Positions 1 through 6,005 of a DNA stretch of 6,375 nucleotides are shown piece by piece. The stretch lies in NCBI GenBank assembly GCA_001898095.1, contig MKSH01000153.1, forward strand, positions 4,146 through 10,520, given 5' to 3'. A program made the translations under genes and the position numbers. The notes beneath the pieces are model-generated. The model had not been told where the DNA came from. It searched no databases and saw nothing but the letters and a program-made list of their open reading frames with translations. The stretch comes from Solirubrobacterales bacterium 70-9. Lineage in GTDB: Bacteria; Actinomycetota; Thermoleophilia; Solirubrobacterales; 70-9. Position 1 is the first letter of the stretch, and the number at the start of each line of letters is the position of its first letter.

Positions 1-1240
1 GCTGCGGGCCGAGGCGGCCCCGCCGCGGTTCGAGCCGCTGCCCTTCGACCACCCGCTCTGGGTGCTGTTCTCCTCCGGGACCACGGGTCCGCCGAAGGGC
101 TTCGTGCACGGGCACGGCGGCATCCTCCTCGAGCAGCTGAAAAGCCTCGTCCTGCACCACGACCTGACCGCCGGCGACCGGATGTTCTTCTTCTCGACCA
201 CCGGCTGGATGGTCTGGAACCAGCTTGTGTCCGGCCTGCTCGCCAGCGCCGGCGTCGTGATCCTCGACGGCGCCCCGAACTTCCCCCACCCGGACTCGCT
301 CTGGGACCTGGCGGCGGAGGCCGAGGTGACCCACTTCGGCGCGAGCGCCTCCTTCTACATGCTCTGTCGCGACGCCGGCATGGCGCCGGGCGAGACCCGT
401 GACCTGAGGCGGATCCGCTTCGTCAAATCGGCCGGCTCACCGCTGCCGGCGGAGGGCTATCGCTGGCTCCACGAGAACTTCCCCGGCGCCTTCCTCTCCT
501 CCTCCAGCGGCGGGACGGAGATCTGCTCCGGCTTCGTCGGCGGCGTGACGACGCTGCCGGTCCACGCCGGGGAGATGGCGGGACGATGGCTCGGGGTCGA
601 CGCCGAGGCCTGGGACGCCGACGGCGATGCGGTGATCGACGAGCCGGGCGAGCTGGTGATCCGCCGGCCGCTGCCCTCGATGCCGCTCGAGCTGGTCGGC
701 GATCCCGACGGCGACCGCTACCGCGACGAGTACTTCTCGACCTACCCCGGCGTCTGGCGGCACGGCGACTGGTTCGTGGTCAGCGAGCGCGGGACCTGCG
801 CGATCCTCGGCCGCTCCGACGCCACCCTCAACCGCGGCGGCGTCCGCCTGGGGACGGGCGAGTTCTACGCGGTGCTGGGCGAGATGCCGGAGCTTGCCGA
901 CAGCCTGGTCGTGCACCTCGGCGGCGCCGACGGCGGCCTCGGCGAGTTGATCCTCCTGGTCGAACTCGCCGCCGACGCCCCCGCGGACGACGACCTGGAC
1001 GGGCGGATCGCCGCGACGCTGCGCTCCCGGCTCTCGCCCCGCCATGTCCCCGATCGGCTGATCGTGGTTCCCGAGATCCCGCGCGGGGCGACCGGCAAGC
1101 GGCTGGAGGTGCCGGTCAAGCGGGTCCTCCTCGGCGCCGACCCGGCAGGGGCATTCGGACCCGCCGAGATCGATCCCACGACCGTTGCTCTGTTGACCCG
1201 GATGGCCGTCGCACGGGCGGCCCGGAACGAGGAGGTCTAG
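1..1240 (+). CDS. Acetoacetyl-CoA synthetase-like acyl-CoA ligase (5' truncated by window edge)
   Basis: The product belongs to the ANL adenylate-forming superfamily and is most like acetoacetate-CoA ligase, a cytosolic enzyme that converts acetoacetate, ATP and CoA to acetoacetyl-CoA, AMP and PPi. The reading frame is open from base 2, giving 412 visible codons ending at TAG 1238-1240. Family members run about 630-670 residues, so roughly the first 240 lie upstream. Visible ANL motifs in order are: the phosphate-binding loop SSGTTGPPKG (71-100) followed by VHGHGG, a hallmark of this subfamily; FFFSTTGWMVWN; SSGGTEICSGFVGG; YPGVWRHGDW; GRSDATLNRGGVRLGT; and the C-terminal PRGATGKRLEVPVK, with the catalytic Lys at 1097-1099. 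All core motifs look intact, so the enzyme is probably active. A GTG at 62 exists but would start inside the core fold and is not the true start. The next gene begins 4 bp after the stop, so the two share a transcript. A related short-chain beta-keto acid could be the real substrate. Confidence 0.93.
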   Translation, partial: LRAEAAPPRFEPLPFDHPLWVLFSSGTTGPPKGFVHGHGGILLEQLKSLVLHHDLTAGDRMFFFSTTGWMVWNQLVSGLLASAGVVILDGAPNFPHPDSLWDLAAEAEVTHFGASASFYMLCRDAGMAPGETRDLRRIRFVKSAGSPLPAEGYRWLHENFPGAFLSSSSGGTEICSGFVGGVTTLPVHAGEMAGRWLGVDAEAWDADGDAVIDEPGELVIRRPLPSMPLELVGDPDGDRYRDEYFSTYPGVWRHGDWFVVSERGTCAILGRSDATLNRGGVRLGTGEFYAVLGEMPELADSLVVHLGGADGGLGELILLVELAADAPADDDLDGRIAATLRSRLSPRHVPDRLIVVPEIPRGATGKRLEVPVKRVLLGADPAGAFGPAEIDPTTVALLTRMAVARAARNEEV

Positions 1241-1244
1241 ACCC

Positions 1245-2003
1245 ATGTCCACCGCATCGCAGACCCCGCTGCGCCTGGCCCTGATCGGGGCCACCGGCTT
1301 CGTCGGCCGCCAGGTCCTCGACGAGGCGCTCGGTCGCGGTCATGCCGTCACCGCGATCGTCCGCCACCCCGACCGTCTGCCGGAGCACGAGTTGCTCACC
1401 CCGCGCGAGGCCGACGTGCAGGATCTGCGCCAGGTGGCCGAGGCGGTCCGCGGCCACGACGCCGTCCTCAGCTGCTTCCACCCCGGCGGCCACGACGGTG
1501 GCGCCGACCCGACGCTCTATCGGGACGTGGTCGAGGGGACCCGTTCGATCATCGAGGGCGTCAAGGCGGCGGGCCTCTCCCGGATCGTCTACGTCGGCGG
1601 GTGCGGCAGCCTCTACGTCCGTCCCGGCGTGATGCTCGTCGACGATCTCGCCGTCCTCGGCGCCAACATGAAGCAGGGCAGGCCGGAAGGCACCTATCCG
1701 GCGCCCGCGGCGGGCAAGCCCTCTTTCGACATCCCCCTGGCCGCGCGGATGGGCTTCTACCTGTTCGAGCGAGAGGACCGGCTCGAATGGACCTTCATTT
1801 CCCCGTCGCGGTTCCTCGGCGAATTCGGCGATGCCACCGGGGACATCCGGTACGGCGACGACCGGCTGCTGCTCGAACCGGACGGGTCTCCCGCCAGGCT
1901 GGAGGTCGCCGACCTCGCCGTCGCGATGGTCGACGAGGTCGAGGAGCCGCGGCACATCCGCTGCCATTACACGGTGGCGAGCAGCTTCCCGGCGTCGGCT
2001 TAG
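1245..2003 (+). CDS. NAD(P)-binding atypical short-chain dehydrogenase/reductase
   Basis: A 252-residue Rossmann-fold protein of the NAD(P)H-binding (NmrA/YwnB-like, PF13460-type) atypical SDR group. The dinucleotide-binding glycine motif GATGFVG is at residues 15-21, right after the first beta strand. An Arg at residue 40 (TAIVRHPDRL) sits where NADP-preferring members often bind the 2'-phosphate. The segment RIVYVGGCGSLYV (113-125) and LEWTFISPSRF (180-190) match conserved blocks of this family. I see no classical YxxxK catalytic pair, which is common in atypical SDRs, so the reaction cannot be read from sequence. The ATG at 1245 is supported by GAGGAGG at 1229-1235, nine bases upstream and inside the end of the previous gene. 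The 4-bp gap implies an operon with the acyl-CoA ligase, so it may reduce a related keto or enoyl compound; that is inference. Third-position GC and GAG-biased glutamate codons match a native gene. Confidence 0.88.
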   Translation: MSTASQTPLRLALIGATGFVGRQVLDEALGRGHAVTAIVRHPDRLPEHELLTPREADVQDLRQVAEAVRGHDAVLSCFHPGGHDGGADPTLYRDVVEGTRSIIEGVKAAGLSRIVYVGGCGSLYVRPGVMLVDDLAVLGANMKQGRPEGTYPAPAAGKPSFDIPLAARMGFYLFEREDRLEWTFISPSRFLGEFGDATGDIRYGDDRLLLEPDGSPARLEVADLAVAMVDEVEEPRHIRCHYTVASSFPASA

Positions 2004-2033
2004 CGCGCCGTTCCGGTGATTGAAACCGACCTG

Positions 2034-2063
2034 TTGCTCGGCCGATCAGGCCCGACCTACGCT
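2034..2063 (+). promoter_or_regulatory. Candidate promoter for the ABC importer operon
   Basis: In the 131-bp gap between the reductase and the importer, TTGCTC (2034-2039) lies 18 bases before TACGCT (2058-2063). The first is a partial match to a sigma70-type -35 box. The second has the T-A-n-n-n-T shape common in actinobacterial -10 boxes. Transcription would start near 2070 and leave a leader of about 65 nt before the GTG at 2135. Each box matches the consensus at only about half the positions, so this is a guess from position and pattern. Another TTG-type hexamer, TTGAAA (2020-2025), has no good partner. I see no convincing terminator after the reductase stop at 2003, so read-through from the upstream pair remains possible. 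Confidence 0.3.
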
Positions 2064-2124
2064 TGCCGCGGGTTGCTGAAGGAAGCACGGACTGCGGCCT
2101 TGACCGTGGTCGGGCGCGACGGAT

Positions 2125-2130
2125 AGGTGA
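2125..2130 (+). promoter_or_regulatory. Ribosome binding site that fixes the ATPase start
   Basis: AGGTGA lies four bases before GTG 2135 and matches the anti-Shine-Dalgarno end of 16S rRNA. The frame is open further upstream to a TTG at 2063, but those 24 codons encode an Arg-rich stretch with no likeness to ABC ATPases. The typical family N-terminus (ALLSISNVSKTFPG) begins just after the GTG. Confidence 0.6.
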
Positions 2131-2134
2131 AACA

Positions 2135-3631
2135 GTGAGTGGTGCACTTCTCTCGATAAGTAACGTTTCGAAGACCTTTCCCGGCACGAAGGCCCTGGAC
2201 GGCGTATCGATGGAGGTGGGGGCCGGAGAAATCGTCGCCCTCGTCGGTCAGAACGGTTCGGGGAAGTCGACCCTGGTGAAGATCCTCGCCGGGATCTATC
2301 AGTCCGATCCAGGGTCGACCGTCACCTTTGGCGGCGCGGGCGACGAGAAGGCTTCGCTGCACTTCATCCACCAGGACCTCGGTCTGGTGGGATCGCTCTC
2401 GACGGTGGAGAACGTCTCGCTCGGCCGGCCCGAGCGATGGGTGTCGCTCGGCCTGCTGCCGAAGCGCCGGGAAGTGAAGCGGGCGGTCGAGCTGATCGCC
2501 GACTTCGGCGGCAGCTTCGACGTCACCCGACCGATCTCCGAGCTGACCGCGGCCGAGCGCACGATCGTCGCCCTCGCTCGCGCCCTCGACGGTTGGGAGC
2601 ACACGCGCAACGTGCTCGTCCTCGACGAGCCGACCGCCGCGCTGCACGGCAGCGAGGTCGAGAAACTGTTCGTCGCGGTGCGGAAGGCCGCCGCCCTGGG
2701 GAGCGGGGTGGTCTTTATCTCGCATCGGCTCGACGAGGTGATCGAACTGGCGGACAAGGTCGTCGTGCTGCGGGACGGGCGGGTGATCGGCGAGGCCGAG
2801 CGCGGTGCCTACGGACACGAGGATCTGGTCGAGCTGATCGCCGGGCGCACGGCCGAGCGGGTCGAGCAGCGGCGCTCCCCGGTGGCCGGAATGCCGGCGT
2901 TGCGGGTCCGCGGATTGTGCGGCGAGACTGTGCGCGACCTTTCGCTGGACGTCCAGCACGGTGAAGTGCTCGGGATCAGCGGAGTGCTCGGCTCAGGCCG
3001 CGACGAGATCTGCTCCCTCGTCTTCGGGGCCAGGCGACCCGTTGCCGGAGCGCTCAGTCTCGACGGCACCGCGGTGCACCCCGGCCTGGCGCGCGAGGCG
3101 ATCAAGGCAGGCCTCGGTTACGTGCCCGCCAACCGCGCACAGGAAGGCGCGGTGATGACGATGACCGTGCGGGAGAACCTCACGCTACCGTGGCTGACGC
3201 CGCTCCGCGGCTTCGGTGGCAGGCTCGTCCGGGCGCGGGAACGCGAGGAAGTCGACCGCTGGGCGGAGAAGATCGCCCTGCGGCCCGCCGACCCGGAGCG
3301 GACCATCGCCCTGTTCAGCGGCGGCAATCAGCAGAAGGTCGTGCTGGCGAAGTGGCTGCGGATGAGGCCGAAGGTACTACTCCTCGACGAGCCGACCCAA
3401 GGTGTCGACGTCGGGGCGAAGGCGGGAGTGTACGACCTGATCGACGGGGCGGCCGCGGAAGGCTCGGCCGTCCTCATGTGCTCGTCGGACGAGAAGGAGT
3501 TGGCGACCGTCTGCGATCGCGTGTTGGTCCTCAGCGGCGGCCGGGTCGTGGCCGAGCTGAAGCGTGAAGACCTGAGCGAGGCCGCGCTGGTGGGAGCCGG
3601 CCTGGGCGCCGTCGCGAGTCCTAGTCAGTGA
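2135..3631 (+). CDS. CUT2-type (RbsA/MglA-like) sugar ABC transporter ATPase, two nucleotide-binding domains
   Basis: A 498-residue cytoplasmic ATPase that would power import through the permease encoded next. As is usual for CUT2 importers, two ABC domains are fused. Domain 1 (about 5-240) has Walker A GQNGSGKST (38-46), Q-loop Gln80, Walker B VLVLDEP (160-166) with catalytic Glu165, and switch His197 (FISHRLDE). Its signature position reads SELTAAERTIVALARAL (135-151), without the canonical LSGGQ. Domain 2 (about 255-490) has a degenerate Walker A, GVLGSGRDE (283-291), lacking the Lys. It also has the family block GYVPANR (328-334), a good signature LFSGGNQQK (393-401) and Walker B VLLLDEP (414-420). 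Its switch position is Ser-rich (CSSDEKEL), with no His. One composite site should therefore hydrolyse ATP (domain 1 Walker A/B with domain 2 signature) while the other looks inactive. GTG 2135 is chosen for its ribosome site and N-terminus. The stop overlaps the permease GTG by 4 bp (GTGA), suggesting translational coupling. Length is normal (about 500). Confidence 0.93.
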   Translation: MSGALLSISNVSKTFPGTKALDGVSMEVGAGEIVALVGQNGSGKSTLVKILAGIYQSDPGSTVTFGGAGDEKASLHFIHQDLGLVGSLSTVENVSLGRPERWVSLGLLPKRREVKRAVELIADFGGSFDVTRPISELTAAERTIVALARALDGWEHTRNVLVLDEPTAALHGSEVEKLFVAVRKAAALGSGVVFISHRLDEVIELADKVVVLRDGRVIGEAERGAYGHEDLVELIAGRTAERVEQRRSPVAGMPALRVRGLCGETVRDLSLDVQHGEVLGISGVLGSGRDEICSLVFGARRPVAGALSLDGTAVHPGLAREAIKAGLGYVPANRAQEGAVMTMTVRENLTLPWLTPLRGFGGRLVRAREREEVDRWAEKIALRPADPERTIALFSGGNQQKVVLAKWLRMRPKVLLLDEPTQGVDVGAKAGVYDLIDGAAAEGSAVLMCSSDEKELATVCDRVLVLSGGRVVAELKREDLSEAALVGAGLGAVASPSQ

Positions 3632-4713
3632 AGACCGAAAGGCGGAGTCGAAAAGAAATGCAAACCTCCTCGATCCACCGAATCGGCAGGGCTCTCTCCT
3701 TCCGCAACATCAGTGCGATCTACATCTTCATCGCGATCTTCGTTCTGTTTTCACTGTGGGTTCCTGAAACGTTCCTCTCCGGTGACATGTGGAAGGCACT
3801 GCTCGCCAGTCAGGCGGTCACGGCAGTGCTGGCGGTCGGCCTCGTGCTGGCACTCGCCGCCGGTGCGTTCGACCTCGCGATCGGTACCGAGCTTGGGCTC
3901 GGGTCGATATTCGTCGCCTGGCTGATCGGTGAACACGGATTGCCGATCGTCCCCGCGATCGTCCTGACTCTGCTCGTCGGGGTCGTCATCGGAGCCATCA
4001 ACGGCCTTCTGGTCGTGAAGGTGAAGATCGACTCGTTCATCGCCACGCTCGGTATGAGCTCGGTACTTCTGGCCCTGATCGCCTGGATCTCCTCCAGCCA
4101 GCAGATCCTCGGGCTGAGCAAAGGCTTCCAGTCGATCGGCGTGACGAAGGTCTTCGGGATCGCCCTGCCCTTCTACATCATGATCGGGATTGCCGCCGTC
4201 CTCTGGTACGTGCTGGACTGCACGGCCACGGGGCGCAAGATCTACGCGACCGGCGGCAACATCGACGCCGCGCGGTTGGCCGGCGTACCCGTCTCCAAAG
4301 TCGTCGTCGGGTCGCTGGTCGCGTGCGGCAGCATCGCGGCGCTCGCGGGCGTCCTGGTCAGCGCCAACCTGGGGACCGGTGACCCGACGATCGGGCCCGG
4401 CTACCTGCTGCCGGCGTTTTCCGCCGCCTTCCTGGGGTCCACCCAGTTCCGCAGCGGTCGATTCAACATCCTCGGCACCGTGTTCGCGGTCTACCTGCTC
4501 GCCACCGGCGTGAAGGGACTGCAGTTGGCGGGGGCGCCGGTCTGGGTCCCTGAACTCTTCAACGGACTCGCCCTCCTCATCGCGGTGGGGATGGCGCGGT
4601 TCGAGACCTCGACGGAGCGGAGGGCCGCTGTGCGGCGACTGCTGCGCCGTCGCGATCGGTCCCCGGTGGAGCCCGAAAGAGAGCCCGCCACCGTCGCCGC
4701 GGCGGAGAAATAG
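3628..4713 (+). CDS. CUT2-type (RbsC-like) sugar ABC transporter permease
   Basis: A 361-residue integral membrane protein of the branched-chain/ribose permease family (BPD_transp_2 type), which forms the channel of the importer, probably as a homodimer. Hydrophobic segments lie near residues 28-46, 57-86, 91-101, 106-130, 136-156, 176-196, 223-246, 257-270, 280-297 and 309-324, in line with the 8-10 helices of the family. Recognisable blocks are AGAFDLAIG (78-86, the counterpart of the IDLSVG motif), KIDSFIATLGM (133-143) and GRKIYATGGNIDAARLAGV (202-220). The last is the cytoplasmic loop expected to contact the ATPase. The tail after residue 327 is Arg/Glu-rich and hydrophilic. The start is uncertain. 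GTG 3628 overlaps the ATPase stop but has no good ribosome site, whereas the in-frame ATG at 3658 has GGCGGAG ten bases upstream and gives a 351-residue protein with a more typical N-terminus. The longer form is listed; the shorter is at least as likely. Confidence 0.93.
   Translation: MKTERRSRKEMQTSSIHRIGRALSFRNISAIYIFIAIFVLFSLWVPETFLSGDMWKALLASQAVTAVLAVGLVLALAAGAFDLAIGTELGLGSIFVAWLIGEHGLPIVPAIVLTLLVGVVIGAINGLLVVKVKIDSFIATLGMSSVLLALIAWISSSQQILGLSKGFQSIGVTKVFGIALPFYIMIGIAAVLWYVLDCTATGRKIYATGGNIDAARLAGVPVSKVVVGSLVACGSIAALAGVLVSANLGTGDPTIGPGYLLPAFSAAFLGSTQFRSGRFNILGTVFAVYLLATGVKGLQLAGAPVWVPELFNGLALLIAVGMARFETSTERRAAVRRLLRRRDRSPVEPEREPATVAAAEK
3641..3647 (+). promoter_or_regulatory. Possible ribosome binding site for an internal permease start
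   Basis: GGCGGAG lies ten bases before ATG 3658, the eleventh codon of the longer permease frame. It is the only purine-rich site near either start and favours the shorter protein. The competing evidence is the 4-bp GTGA overlap at 3628-3631, which is typical of coupled translation. Confidence 0.4.
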
Positions 4714-4717
4714 ACGT

Positions 4718-4745
4718 CTGCTCCGGCGCTTCGGGGTCAGAGCAG
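4718..4745 (+). other. Small intercistronic hairpin between permease and binding-protein genes
   Basis: CTGCTC (4718-4723) and GAGCAG (4740-4745) form a perfect 6-bp stem around a GC-rich 16-nt loop, starting four bases after the permease stop. It could shield the upstream mRNA 3' end or tune expression of the binding protein, which importers usually need in excess. There is no T-run after it. A 6-bp inverted repeat can occur by chance in DNA of this composition, so the call is tentative. Confidence 0.28.
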
Positions 4746-4797
4746 GGCTGGCATCCGCCGAACTACCAATGGGTCATTACAGGAGGAGTGGGAAGAT

Positions 4798-5982
4798 ATG
4801 AGGTTGCGTTTTCGGATTGGGACGGCGAGGGTCATCGCGCTCTTGATGCTGCTCGCCGTCAGTGTCGTGCTCGCCGCCTGTGGCGGCGGGGGGTCGTCGA
4901 CCACCAGTGAATCGAGCAGCTCCGCCGAAGATGGCAAGGTGGAAACCACCGCCTCGACCGAAAGCGGCGGCGGCCCCGTGGCGGCGGCGGAAGAGGTCCT
5001 GGCGCCGTACACCGGACAGCCGAGCCCGTTTCCGGCGAGCGAACCGCTGAAGAAGCCGCTGGATCCATCGACGACCATCGATTACGTCGCCTGTCCGACT
5101 CCTATCTGCATCGAAAACTACAAATTCATCCACAGTGCGGGCGAAGTCCTAGGGATTCATACCAAGCTCGTAAAAGCGGGTGCTTCTGCTCAGGAAATCG
5201 CCAACGCAATGGACTCGGTCGTCGCAGACAGGCCTGATGGGGTCGTGGTCGCTGCGATCGAAGTGTCGCTCTGGCACAACCAGCTCGAAGAACTCCGAAG
5301 CGACGGCGCCAAGGTCGTGACGATGGGCGTCTCCGACGCGGAAGAATACGAAATCGAAGGGGAAGTCACGAGTAATCCAGATGTGGAAGTTGCGGGCAAA
5401 CAACTGGCTGCCAAAGCGGTCACCGTAGGGGGCCCCAACACCAATGTGGCCTTTTACTGGACGCCGGAAATCGGCTTCCTGACGATCATGCAGAAAGCGT
5501 TCGAAGCGGGACTTGCGGAAATATGTCCCGAATGCACGGCGCGTTACGTCAAGATTCCCGTCACCGATATCGGAAGTACCGCTCCGACGCGAATCGTGTC
5601 GGATCTCGAAGCCAACCCTGAAACCGACGTCGCCGTCACTGGTGTGTCCGAGATCGCGCTAGGCCTCCCGTCGGCTGAAAAGGTTGCGGGTATCGATGTG
5701 CCGCGGTTCGGGTACGGCCCGGGGCCGCCCAGTCAGGAATACATCACCAATGGCGAAGAATTGGCGGGTATCAGTGTCGCCCCAGAGGAAACCACGTGGT
5801 CTGCGATGGACATCTCCGCGCGGTTGCTTGACGGGCAGCCGCTGTCACCGGCGGAGCAGAACCACTCGACGCCCGTCGCGCCGATCGAGTGGATCTCGAA
5901 AGAAAACCTGACGGCCGGACAGTCCTTCCTTGCCTATCCTGACTACGAAGCGCGCTTCAAGAAGCTCTGGCTTGTGAAGTAG
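4798..5982 (+). CDS. Substrate-binding lipoprotein of the CUT2-type ABC importer (Peripla_BP_4-like)
   Basis: A 394-residue extracytoplasmic receptor that would capture the substrate and deliver it to the permease. A basic start (MRLRFRIGTAR), a hydrophobic stretch (12-26) and the lipobox LAAC with lipidated Cys28 mark a lipoprotein signal. A Gly/Ser/Thr-rich tether (29-59) follows. The ligand-binding fold of the ribose-binding-protein class runs from about residue 93 (TIDYVACPTPICIENYKF) to the C-terminus. It includes ADRPDGVVVAAIE (143-155), the region where such proteins carry the xxPDGIIV block, and SNPDVEVAGKQLAA (192-205). Cysteines occur as two close pairs, 99/104 and 243/246, and could form disulfides outside the cell. 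The ATG is supported by AGGAGG at 4781-4786, eleven bases upstream. Glutamate codons are about 31 GAA to 5 GAG, unlike the flanking genes. The ligand cannot be named: aromatic or carboxylate ligands are as possible as sugars. The gene ends 23 bp before the convergent regulator's stop. Confidence 0.93.
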   Translation: MRLRFRIGTARVIALLMLLAVSVVLAACGGGGSSTTSESSSSAEDGKVETTASTESGGGPVAAAEEVLAPYTGQPSPFPASEPLKKPLDPSTTIDYVACPTPICIENYKFIHSAGEVLGIHTKLVKAGASAQEIANAMDSVVADRPDGVVVAAIEVSLWHNQLEELRSDGAKVVTMGVSDAEEYEIEGEVTSNPDVEVAGKQLAAKAVTVGGPNTNVAFYWTPEIGFLTIMQKAFEAGLAEICPECTARYVKIPVTDIGSTAPTRIVSDLEANPETDVAVTGVSEIALGLPSAEKVAGIDVPRFGYGPGPPSQEYITNGEELAGISVAPEETTWSAMDISARLLDGQPLSPAEQNHSTPVAPIEWISKENLTAGQSFLAYPDYEARFKKLWLVK

Positions 5983-6005
5983 GTCCAGAGAACGAGGAGT
6001 CGAGG

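Noticed and set aside
437..1294. Long open minus-strand frame opposite the acyl-CoA ligase gene
   Set aside because: It is a by-product of high third-position GC on the coding strand. The translation is low-complexity with no family motifs, and the opposite frame is clearly a real gene.
2102..2111. Short palindrome GACCGTGGTC in the importer leader as a possible operator
   Set aside because: The arms are only 4 bp, no second copy was seen near the importer, and this is expected by chance in GC-rich DNA.
2063..2134. In-frame upstream extension of the ATPase from TTG 2063
   Set aside because: The 24 added residues are Arg-rich and unlike any ABC N-terminus, there is no ribosome site near the TTG, and GTG 2135 has one.
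2041..2134. Terminator after the reductase gene
   Set aside because: The only self-complementary element (GGCC-GATCA-GGCC region) has a 4-bp stem and no T-run.
2057..2959. 300-codon open minus-strand frame opposite the ATPase gene
   Set aside because: It gives no recognisable motif, and the plus strand carries unambiguous Walker motifs throughout.
4768..4778. AATG-GGT-CATT inverted repeat before the binding-protein gene as an IclR operator
   Set aside because: The arms are 4 bp and do not extend outward, so this is too weak to call.
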